Assembly: GCF_021278965.1 (NCBI RefSeq)
Contig: NZ_CP065589.1
Span: 1,245,001-1,309,000, forward strand
Direction of reading: 5' to 3'
Source of the DNA: Chryseobacterium capnotolerans
GTDB taxonomy: Bacteria; Bacteroidota; Bacteroidia; Flavobacteriales; Weeksellaceae
Length of the DNA: 64,000 bases
Below, one piece after another: positions 21,320-30,352 of this stretch. The position numbers were made by a program, and so were the translations under genes. The notes below the pieces were generated by a model. The model was given only the letters and a program-made list of their open reading frames with translations. It was not told the origin of the DNA and did no database searches. Numbering within the stretch: the stretch's first letter is position 1; every line of letters starts with the position of its first letter.

Positions 21320-21736
21320 TTAATTCTGTTCAGCCAAAGAAATCCTCAGTTTATTCAAAGTACTCATCAAAGTTATACTTGCAGTCAGTTCTACAAATTC
21401 TCTTTCTGTAAAATGCTGGAGTACCCTTTCCTTGATTTCCTGCTCATTATCATTGTTGTAAGTAATAGCTTCTGCCCAGCTCAAAACGAGCTTTTGTTTT
21501 ACATCAAAGGCATTGGTATGTTTCCATCCAGGTAATTTGTTGATCACATCTTGTTCAATACCAAAATTAAGAAGTTCTTTGGCGTGATAACTACAGCAGT
21601 AAGCACATCCGTTAATTTGCGATACCCGTAGTTCTGCTAATGCAATCAGTTTTTCATCAATACCGGACTTTCTGATGCTGGTGTGGGCTTTATAAAGATT
21701 TCCAATGGTTTGTTTTGCAATTTCTTTGTAATTCAT
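21320..21736 (-). CDS. AhpD-like carboxymuconolactone decarboxylase family protein
   Basis: 138 residues, all-helical. The redox motif is INGCAYCCSYHAKEL at about residues 40-54: Cys-x-x-Cys followed by His, as in AhpD-type alkylhydroperoxidase members of PF02627. It would act as a cytoplasmic thiol peroxidase-like or reductase partner; the substrate is unknown. It lies convergent with the GLPGLI gene and close upstream of a divergent lipoprotein gene. The call is by motif and length. Confidence 0.87.
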   Translation of the reverse strand: MNYKEIAKQTIGNLYKAHTSIRKSGIDEKLIALAELRVSQINGCAYCCSYHAKELLNFGIEQDVINKLPGWKHTNAFDVKQKLVLSWAEAITYNNDNEQEIKERVLQHFTEREFVELTASITLMSTLNKLRISLAEQN

Positions 21737-21886
21737 AGTGAAAATTATTTCTGCAAATTTGGGTCAGAAATAGTTGTAAAACGATATACTTACTTTTTCG
21801 TGCTATACTAACCTTTTTGAAAGTAGGTGATGAAAATACCAGGACTGGAATTTGTATATTTGAAGCAAGGAACACCAGAAATTACC

Positions 21887-22705
21887 ATGAAAATTCTCCC
21901 TTATTTTTTTTTCGCACTGTTGCTGTCAGGATGTAAGGATCATACAAAACCTGTGGAAAAGCAACCTTCAGATTTTGAAGAACCGCTTCTAAACTCTGAG
22001 GAATTTCTGCGAAGCTATGTGAAAAATCCAAGTTTAAATGATAGAATGTGTAAAGATGATATTGAAAGGGCTAAGAAAGATTTGAAAAAATATAAAAATA
22101 TTTATGTAACAACATCTTGTTTTGGCTGCAAAACACCTCCTTATGCAGATGAAAGAATAGAATATGCAACAAAGAATCATTTTAAAGTAATCAATAATGA
22201 CTATAGCTGTGTTGTTATCGATGGGCAAATTCAGGGATGTTACAAAGCCTTGGTTGATTTAAAAATGGAGGAAATTCACGGAAAAGATTTTGGTAAGAAA
22301 ATTGAACAGGCAGCTGAAGAATTGATGATTGAAAAGATTAAAACCGGAACAAAAATCTTAAGTGTTTATGACCTATCAGAAGAAGAGAAACCCAATTTGA
22401 TACAAGAAAATAAGGTTACCAAGAAAGAGGATGTTCTGCTTGTTCAGACAGGGCTTCCTTTGCAATATGAGTTAGATACCTATCCTTTCATTGATCTCAG
22501 TTTTATTGTTGAAAAAGATGGAACTATCAGCAATTTAAAGAATGAAAACTGGGTAAGTGGTTTTAATAGGAATGAAAAGTACAAGAATGAACTGGAGAAT
22601 CTTGCGAAAAACAAAATTTTGACCGATTATTCCAAATGGAGGCCAGGGAAATATAAAAACACGCTAACCAGAGTTGAAAATAATTTTAGAGTTTGTTTTA
22701 AGTAA
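21887..22705 (+). CDS. lipoprotein with TonB-C-like C-terminal region
   Basis: 272 residues from ATG 21887, which begins a lipoprotein signal with the lipobox LLSGC. The frame can be extended 20 codons upstream, but that would bury the signal; a -7-like TATATTTG at 21855-21862 also supports the later start. The middle contains several cysteines (TSCFGCKTP, NDYSCVV, IQGCY). The last 70 residues (IDLSFIVEKDGTISNLK ... WRPGKY) resemble the TonB C-terminal fold used by many Bacteroidota proteins of unknown role. No membrane energy-transducer helix is present, so it is not a classical TonB. Confidence 0.65.
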   Translation: MKILPYFFFALLLSGCKDHTKPVEKQPSDFEEPLLNSEEFLRSYVKNPSLNDRMCKDDIERAKKDLKKYKNIYVTTSCFGCKTPPYADERIEYATKNHFKVINNDYSCVVIDGQIQGCYKALVDLKMEEIHGKDFGKKIEQAAEELMIEKIKTGTKILSVYDLSEEEKPNLIQENKVTKKEDVLLVQTGLPLQYELDTYPFIDLSFIVEKDGTISNLKNENWVSGFNRNEKYKNELENLAKNKILTDYSKWRPGKYKNTLTRVENNFRVCFK

Positions 22706-22718
22706 GAGGTCAATAAAA

Positions 22719-23102
22719 TTAGATTTTAGCAGCCTTTTTCTTTTCCTTAATCAATTCTATACAATCTTCCGAATAAGTTCCTTTCACCTGATATTTCGCT
22801 TCCCATTCTTCCAAAAGATACAAAATAGGCAATAATGCTAACCCTTTTTCAGTAAGAGAATATTCTACTCTTGGAGGCAGCTCTTTAAACTCTTCACGAA
22901 TTACCAAACCATCAGTTTCCATTTCACGCAGCTGATCGGTCAATACCTTTCTGGAGATCACATTAATGCGTACTGCAAGCTCTCCAAAACGCAACTTTCG
23001 GTCTTTAATCACCAATACAATAATTGGTTTCCATTTGCTTCCCAAGGCGGCCATTGCCTTTCCTAAGGGACAGCTGTATTGCATTAATTCATTCTTTTTC
23101 AT
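22719..23102 (-). CDS. HxlR family winged-helix transcriptional regulator
   Basis: 127 residues, the usual length. The family signature is complete: CPLGKAMAALGSKWKPIIV, then LRFGELAVRI, ISRKVLTDQLREMETDGLV and PPRVEYSLTEKG. The cysteine at residue 11 is the position used for redox or electrophile sensing in HypR/QorR-type members. It is divergent from an Old Yellow Enzyme gene, the standard arrangement in which the regulator represses the flavoenzyme until a quinone or aldehyde modifies the cysteine. The shared spacer carries repeated GTTAC words, probably its operator. Confidence 0.92.
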   Translation of the reverse strand: MKKNELMQYSCPLGKAMAALGSKWKPIIVLVIKDRKLRFGELAVRINVISRKVLTDQLREMETDGLVIREEFKELPPRVEYSLTEKGLALLPILYLLEEWEAKYQVKGTYSEDCIELIKEKKKAAKI

Positions 23103-23104
23103 AC

Positions 23105-23201
23105 GTTACTTTAATGTTACTAATGTAAGTTACTGCGAAGTTACCACTATTTTTTTAATAAAAGATACAAAAACAAACTATTATTAGTTACTTTGTGTAA
23201 C
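23105..23201. promoter_or_regulatory. operator region between HxlR regulator and flavoenzyme
   Basis: GTTAC occurs at 23105, 23116, 23129 and 23140, in two pairs with 11-base spacing. A perfect palindrome GTTAC-TTTGT-GTAAC lies at 23187-23201. Such clustering in a 122-base divergent spacer fits binding sites for the HxlR-type dimer, one cluster by each promoter. This is an inference from pattern and context. Confidence 0.55.
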
Positions 23202-23224
23202 AATTATAAAATGTTATTTTAAAT

Positions 23225-24286
23225 ATGAGCACATCATCATTATTTAAACCGTTTCAATACAAGAATCTACACCTTAAAAATAGAATTGTAATGGCTCCTA
23301 TGACCAGAGCACAGTCTGATAATGGAGTTCCAACACAGAAAATAGCAGACTACTATGGAAGAAGAGCCGCTTCAGAAGTTGGATTGATCCTTTCAGAAGG
23401 AACAGTCATCAACAGACCTGCATCCAAAAACCTGCAGAATATTCCGGATTTTTATGGAACTGAAGCCTTAAACGGCTGGAAAAACGTAATTGATACCGTA
23501 CATCAGAATGGCGGAAAAATGGGACCTCAGATCTGGCATGTTGGAGATACCAGAATGGCTGAAGATTATCCGTTATTGCCTATGGAAAAAGCTTCTACAA
23601 TGACTATTGAAGATATTCAGGATACCATTGCACAGTTTGCTGCTTCAGCTAAATCTGCGAAGGATCTTGGCTTCGACTGTCTTGAAATTCATGGAGCACA
23701 TGGCTATCTTATTGATCAGTTTTTCTGGGAAGTAACCAATACAAGAACTGATGAATATGGTGGGAAAACTTTAAAGGAAAGAAGCCGTTTTGCTGTTGAA
23801 GTAGTGAAAGCCATAAGAGCAGCAGTAGGAGAGGACTTTACCATTATCATTCGTCTTTCCCAATGGAAGCAGCAGGATTATAAAACGAAGCTTGCTCTTA
23901 CACCCAATGAAATGGAAGATTGGTTATTGCCATTAAAAGAAGCAGGAGTTGATATTTTCCATTGTTCACAGCGTCGTTTTTGGGAACCTGAGTTTGATGG
24001 TTCTGATTTGAACTTTGCGGGATGGGCGAAAAAAATCACAGGGCAGCCAACGATTACTGTTGGTTCTGTAGGACTGAATGGTGATTTCTTGAATGCATTC
24101 GCAGGGCAGGGAACTGAGAAAACAGATCTTACAGAATTGATAAGAAGACTAGACAATGAAGAATTTGATCTTGTAGCGGTAGGACGTGCTATTTTGCAGG
24201 ACTATCAGTGGGTAAAAAAGATCAAAGATGGCAATACAGGAGATATTCTGGACTTTACAGCAGAAAGTATGAGCGTATTATTTTAA
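23225..24286 (+). CDS. Old Yellow Enzyme family NADH:flavin oxidoreductase
   Basis: 353 residues forming one FMN-binding TIM barrel. It starts with LKNRIVMAPMTRAQSDNG, has the paired substrate-binding residues in LEIHGAHGYLIDQFF (His near residue 160) with TNTRTDEYGG after it, and the C-terminal phosphate-binding block DLVAVGRAILQDY. It reduces activated alkenes such as quinones or enones with NAD(P)H. Its expression is probably controlled by the divergent HxlR regulator. It closely fits NemA-like enzymes in length and motifs. Confidence 0.93.
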   Translation: MSTSSLFKPFQYKNLHLKNRIVMAPMTRAQSDNGVPTQKIADYYGRRAASEVGLILSEGTVINRPASKNLQNIPDFYGTEALNGWKNVIDTVHQNGGKMGPQIWHVGDTRMAEDYPLLPMEKASTMTIEDIQDTIAQFAASAKSAKDLGFDCLEIHGAHGYLIDQFFWEVTNTRTDEYGGKTLKERSRFAVEVVKAIRAAVGEDFTIIIRLSQWKQQDYKTKLALTPNEMEDWLLPLKEAGVDIFHCSQRRFWEPEFDGSDLNFAGWAKKITGQPTITVGSVGLNGDFLNAFAGQGTEKTDLTELIRRLDNEEFDLVAVGRAILQDYQWVKKIKDGNTGDILDFTAESMSVLF

Positions 24287-24437
24287 TAGGATAGAGTAAA
24301 TGGCTGATAAGCTTCGCTGTCAATTTTTTAACAGCATATTTTATTCACTTGCGAGGTAAAATTGACCATTTACTATTCATATTATCATCATAATTCACTT
24401 TATTTTATATTTAATTTTCACCTATTTATTAAAGAAT

Positions 24438-24470
24438 CGGCTTTCAGAAAATTCTGAAAGCCGGTTTTTA
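24438..24470. terminator. bidirectional terminator between flavoenzyme and peptide genes
   Basis: CGGCTTTCAGAA (24438-24449) and TTCTGAAAGCCG (24452-24463) form a 12-bp perfect stem with a T5ATTTTT tail on the plus strand and a weaker T-rich tail on the minus strand. It serves the converging genes. Confidence 0.82.
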
Positions 24471-24473
24471 TTT

Positions 24474-24650
24474 TTAAAGATTATCTTGGTATCCACATGC
24501 TGTGGCAGCTGATTCACAGATCCAGTACATTGGAAATCCTGGTTCTTTGTAAGGACAGGCAATAGTTCCGGGACGGCAAACGATATTAGGAGTTGCTCCA
24601 CCATTAATTTCTTTTAATTGGGACTTTGCTAATTTTTTTAGATTTTTCAT
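24474..24650 (-). CDS. GG-leader four-cysteine bacteriocin-like peptide 1
   Basis: 58 residues from ATG 24650. The leader MKNLKKLAKSQLKEINGG ends in a double glycine, and the core of about 40 residues has four cysteines in the spacing C-x6-C, then YWIC, then C. The frame can be opened far upstream, but that stretch is not peptide-like, and the three paralogues begin at the same MKN. Bacteroidota genomes carry many such 'bacteriocin-like' peptides with no proven activity. A C39-type exporter would be expected to cut after GG; none lies in the window. It is first of the four in plus-strand order and the most divergent (core ATPNIVCRPG). Confidence 0.72.
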   Translation of the reverse strand: MKNLKKLAKSQLKEINGGATPNIVCRPGTIACPYKEPGFPMYWICESAATACGYQDNL

Positions 24651-24819
24651 GTTGAGTAATTTTGATATTAGTTTGTTAAGAGACAAATATAATATTTTTC
24701 TGAAATGTTGCAATACTTTGCACAGTATTGTGATATAATTTGTATTTGTTTTATTTAAAGTTAAAAAAAGCGCTTTCAAAACTTTGAAAGCACTTTTACT
24801 TTTTTAATATTTCTTAGAA

Positions 24820-24975
24820 TCAACATGGATATTCTACTGCCACACAGCTCCAGTAGGCTGGTTGTCCATTTTCTGCTTTATATCGGCAAGCTCTTGCTCC
24901 TGGTTCACATACTGGAGCATTCCCACCATTGATATTCTTTAATTCTGATTTTGCTAATTTTTTTAAATTTTTCAT
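24820..24975 (-). CDS. GG-leader four-cysteine bacteriocin-like peptide 2
   Basis: 51 residues. Leader MKNLKKLAKSELKNINGG, core beginning NAPVCEPGARAC, then a segment ending PAYWSC and a final C-terminal Cys, giving four cysteines in the same pattern as its three neighbours. It is too short for a usual gene-length cut-off. Leader and Cys pattern are conserved among the copies while the loop between the cysteines varies, which is how a set of diversified secreted peptides looks. Confidence 0.75.
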   Translation of the reverse strand: MKNLKKLAKSELKNINGGNAPVCEPGARACRYKAENGQPAYWSCVAVEYPC

Positions 24976-25089
24976 GTTTAATAATTATTAGAGGTTTGGG
25001 TATTATTTTTTTACAGATTTTTTTAAAAAAACTATTTACAGTTTCTTTTAGGTTCAAAATAAACCGTTTTTCGAACTCAGAAGTAGTTC

Positions 25090-25251
25090 TTAACGTCTGC
25101 ATCCGTATGCCGCAGGTACACAATCCCAATAAGCAGGATAGCCATCTGCCGCAGGATATCTGCATGCTATTTCTCCAGGTTCGCATACCGGAGCATTTCC
25201 ACCATGAATTTTCTTGAGTTCTGATGTTGCTAATTTTTTTAAATTTTTCAT
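25090..25251 (-). CDS. GG-leader four-cysteine bacteriocin-like peptide 3
   Basis: 53 residues. Leader MKNLKKLATSELKKIHGG, core NAPVCEPGEIACRY, then PAYWDC and a last Cys followed by two Arg. The first ten core residues are nearly the same as in peptide 2, which points to recent duplication. Each copy has its own 100-160-base AT-rich spacer, and no hairpin separates peptides 2, 3 and 4, so they may share a transcript. Confidence 0.75.
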   Translation of the reverse strand: MKNLKKLATSELKKIHGGNAPVCEPGEIACRYPAADGYPAYWDCVPAAYGCRR

Positions 25252-25316
25252 AGGTAATAATTTTTAGTTTTAGTATTAATGAATATTTCCGAATATTGAA
25301 TAACTACTTTAAGAGA

Positions 25317-25472
25317 TTAAGGGCACTCAGCCGTTTCAGAAATACATCTCCATCTTTGAGATCCATCTTTACCTGTATAGTAACATGCCTGGGTCCCTGT
25401 TGGACATTCCGGAGCATTACCGCCATTGATTTTCTTTAGATCTGATTTTGCTAATTTCTTACTATTTTTCAT
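25317..25472 (-). CDS. GG-leader four-cysteine bacteriocin-like peptide 4
   Basis: 51 residues. Leader MKNSKKLAKSDLKKINGG, core NAPECPTGTQACYY, then RWRC and CP at the end. The four Cys positions match the other copies, with an aromatic residue before the third Cys. It is the first of the four in transcription order. Processing and export would need a C39-type peptidase-transporter elsewhere in the genome. Confidence 0.75.
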   Translation of the reverse strand: MKNSKKLAKSDLKKINGGNAPECPTGTQACYYTGKDGSQRWRCISETAECP

Positions 25473-25628
25473 ATTGTAGTGATTTGTTTGGTGTTACAAA
25501 TGTAATATTTTTTATTAATCTCGCAATACTTTGTTTGAAATAGTGCAAAGAGTTTGAATTTTATAGATAGAAACGCTTTTTACTTTATTTGTACATCGAT
25601 TAATTTTTCAAATTGAAGAACTTAATAG

Positions 25629-25826
25629 TATGATGCTAACTATTATTCAGCGGAAATATTTGAAGTTACCCCTGCAACCATTTATACTGGTTATAGAATC
25701 ATTGGTTTTCCAAGAAAAAACTACATGCTTGATAAAAATAAGCGGCTGATCATTGATTATAAACCAGGTGTAAAGCCTGAGATTTACTCTTTGTCAGATT
25801 ATTATCTTCATATTATCGAGAAATAA
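25629..25826 (+). pseudogene. C-terminal remnant of an unidentified gene
   Basis: After a TAG at 25626, an open frame of 65 codons runs to TAA 25824-25826. It reads like real protein (VTPATIYTGYRIIGFPRKN, then LIIDYKPGVKPEIYSLSDY) but has no start codon near its beginning. A strong terminator follows 16 bases later in the same direction. Both facts suggest the tail of a decayed plus-strand gene. I do not recognise the family. A genuine small gene starting at an internal ATG is less likely. Confidence 0.45.
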
Positions 25827-25842
25827 TCTATCCATCAAAATA

Positions 25843-25876
25843 AACGCGCTTCCATCATCATGGAAGCGCGTTTTTT
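25843..25876. terminator. strong 13-bp hairpin terminator
   Basis: AACGCGCTTCCAT pairs perfectly with ATGGAAGCGCGTT around CATC, followed by T6 on the plus strand. The T-rich tail on the minus strand is weaker, so it may also end the C1 peptidase transcript. Confidence 0.9.
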
Positions 25877-25926
25877 AACAGATTTAAATATCTAAAACTG
25901 CCACATCAGATGGCAGAAGTGATTTC

Positions 25927-27129
25927 TTATAAACCAATGTTCTTAGTTGGTTTCAACTGCTTTAAGATATTCTTTGGAATCGCATTTTTGTGAACCAAAA
26001 TAGCTGTAGACTTATATTCAACATAAGGTCTTGTTACATACAGATATCCTGCGAAGTCATTGGTTACTCCCCAGGAGTTTTTCACCATATAATATTCCTT
26101 CCCAGTCTGATCTTTTGCCAATCCTACGATATGCATCCCATGATCATCCGTTGTAGAAAGGTTGTTAAGGCCTTTTTGACGCATATCCTCAGTGATGGTT
26201 TTATCCTTTTTAGGCTCTGTAAATAAAGTCTGCTTGTTCTCTGTATTGATTTGATCTAAATCCATATCCGGAACATAAGCCACTCCGTTTTTGTAAGAGA
26301 AATAAGGCTCAGAAACGTCAGTTGCCCAACCTACAGAATACCCTTTAGTTACGGCATTGTCAATGATTGCTGTAAGATCTTTCATCGGTACATTCCAGTC
26401 AGAATCATGGCTCCAGTTGTCAGGAATTGGAACTACAAACTTCTGGTAGTAAGGATAATCTTTATAAGAAGATAGTTCTACATAATCTTCAGGGTTTATT
26501 CCTACTACTTCTTTAGCAAAAGTCTTTGGTGTATAGTTTTTCCCTTCATACGTGAAGTTAGCAGGTACTTTTCCTAAATATTCATCAAGAATAGTATCTA
26601 CAGAATCCATCCAGTTGTCAGTAAGTTTTCCTTTAGAAGAAGCTTGAACAAGGCTGTCAAGAACCGGCTTTAACTTTCCTTGCATTTCTTTGAAATTGTT
26701 GGTTGTTTGTCCAGCTTTTAATCCAGAATACACATCCTGTGGAACCGCCCCATACTTCTTATACATATTGACAACATCGTGAAGTTCTCCACCGTCACCC
26801 CAGCTGATAGCACCGTTATTTAAAACATATAACTTAGCTTTATCATGGTAAGAATTTCTTGCGGTAAAGATTTCAGCAAGATCTACAGGTTTTTTGCCCA
26901 TTCTCTGCATTTCAGATTCAAGGAAAGAGTTTCCTGAGTAGCTCCAGCAAGTTCCTGATGAACCCTGGTTCTTTACAGAAGTAGCCCCAACGTCTTTTAA
27001 CGTTGTGAACTGAAAATTAGCATTTTGTGAGTGGTTGTTTTTTAACTTGTTAATTAAGTCATCTTGGGCAAACATCATACTTCCTGCAGACAAAACAAAA
27101 AGTAATGATGCCATTTTCGCATTTTTCAT
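25927..27129 (-). CDS. secreted C1 (papain-fold, bleomycin hydrolase/PepC-like) cysteine peptidase
   Basis: 400 residues with a signal peptide ending MMFAQ. Catalytic residues are in place: Gln55 and Cys61 in KNQGSSGTCWSYSG, His in TTDDHGMHIVGLA and Asn in YMVKNSWG. The overall order and spacing follow the C1B bleomycin hydrolase/aminopeptidase C group, but this copy is exported. It would cleave peptides in the periplasm or medium. It lies beside the four GG-leader peptides on the same strand but upstream of them, with the gene remnant between, so a role in their processing is only a possibility; C39 peptidases usually do that. Confidence 0.9.
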   Translation of the reverse strand: MKNAKMASLLFVLSAGSMMFAQDDLINKLKNNHSQNANFQFTTLKDVGATSVKNQGSSGTCWSYSGNSFLESEMQRMGKKPVDLAEIFTARNSYHDKAKLYVLNNGAISWGDGGELHDVVNMYKKYGAVPQDVYSGLKAGQTTNNFKEMQGKLKPVLDSLVQASSKGKLTDNWMDSVDTILDEYLGKVPANFTYEGKNYTPKTFAKEVVGINPEDYVELSSYKDYPYYQKFVVPIPDNWSHDSDWNVPMKDLTAIIDNAVTKGYSVGWATDVSEPYFSYKNGVAYVPDMDLDQINTENKQTLFTEPKKDKTITEDMRQKGLNNLSTTDDHGMHIVGLAKDQTGKEYYMVKNSWGVTNDFAGYLYVTRPYVEYKSTAILVHKNAIPKNILKQLKPTKNIGL

Positions 27130-27326
27130 TACTATAAAAAGATTATTTACGTTAATAGTCGTTAATAATAGAGATTTGTTACAAAGGGAAAAGTTAAATT
27201 TGAAATTAAAATATTATTGAAAAACGAATACGGCAAATTTAAAATTAATCTTTTGTTTTAAAAAAGTTGATCATGTTTCCAACCCCAGCTAAAATTCCTG
27301 CATCTATTATAATATAACTCCTGACT

Positions 27327-27845
27327 ATGGAACGAGAATTATTATTAGAATGTCAGCGTAACGATCGCAAAGCACAGCGGAAAGTCTACGAAAAAATGGC
27401 GGGCAGGCTATACTCAGTCTGCAAACGTTATCTGAAAAACGATGAAGATATAGAAGAAGTACTGGCCGATACTTTCTATAAAATCTTCACAAAGATTGGC
27501 CAGCTTCAGAATCCTGATACTTTTGAAGCTTGGGCAAAAAAAATTACTGTGAATGAATGTCTTCAGAAGCTGAGAACTGATAAATTCTTATTCATTTCGC
27601 TGGAAGAGAATTCTATAGGATCTTCAGAAGGTCTCACAGAACAGATTTCCTTTGAAAAAGATATTCTCAGCCTGCTCAACTTTCTTCCTGAAGGTTGCAG
27701 AGCTATTTTTAATCTTTTTGCCATTGAAGGATATCCACATAAGGAAATTGCTTCTATGCTTTCTATCAGTGAAGGAACTTCAAAGTCCCAGCTCAATTTT
27801 GCGAGAAAAAAACTACAGGAACTTTTGGTGAATCAAAACATTTAA
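27327..27845 (+). CDS. ECF-type RNA polymerase sigma factor
   Basis: 172 residues with the two DNA-directing regions of an extracytoplasmic-function sigma factor: region 2 at about 20-85 (NDEDIEEVLADTFYKIFTKI, AWAKKITVNECLQKLR) and region 4 at about 115-165 (FLPEGCRAIFNLFAIEGY, HKEIASMLSISEGTSKSQL). It starts the unusual plug/VWA/A2M region and ends 12 bases before the membrane-anchored plug-VWA gene, so that protein is the natural candidate anti-sigma partner. Confidence 0.93.
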   Translation: MERELLLECQRNDRKAQRKVYEKMAGRLYSVCKRYLKNDEDIEEVLADTFYKIFTKIGQLQNPDTFEAWAKKITVNECLQKLRTDKFLFISLEENSIGSSEGLTEQISFEKDILSLLNFLPEGCRAIFNLFAIEGYPHKEIASMLSISEGTSKSQLNFARKKLQELLVNQNI

Positions 27846-27857
27846 ACTTTTACAACA

Positions 27858-30346
27858 ATGGAAAATAATCATATAGATCAACAATTCAATGAAGCTTCTA
27901 AGCATTCAGAAGAACCAACCGTTTTTCCTGGTTTTGATAAAGTTTGGGAAAAAGTGGAAGAGAAATTAGATCAGAAAAAAGAAAAAAAGAAAATCATTCC
28001 TGTCTGGTTTCCTTATGGGATAGCAGCAAGTCTGATGATAGGAATAGGTGCTTTATATTTCCTGAATAAAAAAGATAGTGAGCAACCTGTAAAACCGGAA
28101 ATGGCAGAACACAAAATCTTACCGGAACCAGCAGCTGATACTCATATTGCGAAAATAGACAGTACAATAAAGAATAATATCAAAAAGGAAAAAATACTGT
28201 TAAACCTATAGAAAAACTAGCGGCCAATTCAACACCTGAACCTGCCAAGTCTTCTATGGAGCTTCCTTTATCTTCTCCACCTTTTGATCAGTTGTATACA
28301 TCGAATGTTTATAAAAATCAACATGATAAGAAATGGAATGATGCTGTATATACTAATAGAAGAGCATATTATCAAACGGATGAATCTTTTATTAGAAAGA
28401 AAGATAAAGGGGAGTCTACAAAGGAAATTGAGGAAGTTGTTGTCACGGCATTAGGGACGAAAAGGAGTGAGAAATCTATGACGGCTTCAAGTACAATTAC
28501 AAGTATGTTGAATAACTCACAGCCTGCTGTTTATTCTTCATTGCAAGGGAGTGTTCAAGGGGTTCAAATTACAACTTCCAAAAGTGGATTGGTAAGTAAC
28601 CAGGGGAATAGTATAATTAATAATAATAGTCTGGGATATCTTAATGAAAATAAGATCATGATCAGAGGAATATCATCTGTAACTGCAGAAAATAAGGCAT
28701 TATATGTTATTAATGGAGTAGTGACTGAAGAGGCAGTTTTCAAAAGTTTAGATCCAAACAAAATTGAAGGTATAAATATTTTAAAAGGCAATTCTGCTAC
28801 TGCCATATACGGAAGTAAAGCTGCCAATGGAGTGATTGTTATAACGACTAAAAATCTTTCAAGAAGAGAAAGAAAAAGAATGGAAAAACTTCAGAAAGAA
28901 ATTAGTAAACAAGCTCCAATTTCGCCGGTGTCCAATAATGAAAGCTATGATGCTTTTGTTGAAAACCCTTTTGAACTAACGCAAAATCAACCTTTGTCAA
29001 CATTTTCTATAGACGTGGATAATGCCTCTTATTCCAATATCAGAAGAATGATTAATAATGGACAGGAAGTTGATAAAAATGCAGTAAGAATCGAAGAAAT
29101 GATCAACTATTTTAAATATAATTATCCTCAACCCAAAAACGGAGAGCCATTTTCTATTAATACAGAATATAATAAGGCACCTTGGAATCCGGATCATCAG
29201 TTGCTGAAAATAGGGCTTCAGGGAAAGAATATACCATCAGATCTATTGCCTGCATCCAATCTTGTTTTTCTTATTGATGTTTCAGGATCAATGAGTACAC
29301 AAAATAAATTACCATTATTGAAATCCTCTTTTAAAGTATTACTGGATCAATTGAGACCTAAAGATAAAGTGGGGATTGTAGTGTATGCAGGAAGTGCGGG
29401 AGTAGTTTTACCTCCTATGTCAGCAGGAGCAAAAGATAAAATTATTGAGGCGCTGGATCATCTTCAGGCTGGAGGAAGTACCGCAGGTGGAGAAGGAATT
29501 GAGCTGGCTTATAAATTAGCTCAGGAAAATTTTATAAAAGGGGGAAATAATCGTGTTATTATTGCGACTGATGGAGATTTTAATGTAGGAATATCTTCAA
29601 ACTCTGATCTTAAGACTCTGATTGAAGATAAAAGAAAAGATGGAGTTTTCTTAACCTGCCTTGGCTTTGGAATGGGGAATTATAAAGATAATACTTTGGA
29701 AACTCTAGCAGATAAAGGCAATGGGAATTATGCCTATATTGATAATATGCAGGAAGCCAATAAGTTTTTAGGAAAAGAATTTGCAGGAAGTATGTATGCC
29801 ATAGCCAAAGATGTGAAAATCCAGATTGAATTTAATCCTGAATATGTAAAATCATACCGACTGATTGGTTATGAGAATAGGAAACTGAAAAATGAGGACT
29901 TTGTGAATGATAAAATAGATGCCGGGGAATTGGGAAGCGGGCATACCGTTACTGCTTTGTATGAAGTGATTCCCGTCCATGTAAAATCAGACTTTATTCC
30001 CAAAGAAAACGACCTGAAGTATACTCAAAATACCACTTCGAAAGAATTTGGAGATGAATTGGCAACTATAAAATTCAGATATAAAAAACCTGATGAAGAT
30101 ACCAGCCGGGAGATTAGTCAGATTGTTAAAAATGTTGATAGAAGTACGTCTTCTTCCAGTCTGGATTTTAAGTTTGTCTCTTCTGTAGCATGGTTTGGGT
30201 TAGTGTTAAGAAATTCCGGATTGATTACTCAAAAAAATCTTTCGGATATTGAAAGTCTGGCCAGACAGGGCAAAAGTAGAGATGAAGAAGGCTATCGTTC
30301 AGAGTTTATAAGATTGATAGAGAGTTATAAATCAATTCAAAAATAA
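27858..30346 (+). CDS. membrane-anchored protein with SusC-type TonB plug and VWA domain, frameshifted
   Basis: Restored length about 829 residues. Order: cytoplasmic part of about 45 residues ending in a Lys-rich stretch; one membrane helix (about 48-68, PYGIAASLMIGIGALYFL); a Lys/Pro-rich linker; a SusC-type TonB plug at about 191-333 (EEVVVTALGTKRSEK, VQGVQITTS, IMIRGISSV, SATAIYGSKAANGVIVITT); then a YfbK-like VWA domain with MIDAS Asp474, Ser476, Ser478 (DVSGSMS). The frame is broken in A6 at 28189-28194: the first 117 residues end at 28211, while one base back the text continues (KNTVKPIEKLAANSTPEP) into the large second part. There is no beta-barrel. The sigma factor next door and the single helix suggest an anti-sigma-like sensor. 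Confidence 0.82.
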
Positions 30347-30352
30347 TAATTT

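Noticed and set aside
21270..21535. C-terminal extension of the GLPGLI protein
   Set aside because: It is the antisense reading of the AhpD-like gene, and the canonical ending NPIELE lies one base away in frame.
24474..25472. CRISPR array
   Set aside because: The regular similarity comes from four paralogous peptide genes; units are 150-350 bases apart and not spacer-repeat shaped.
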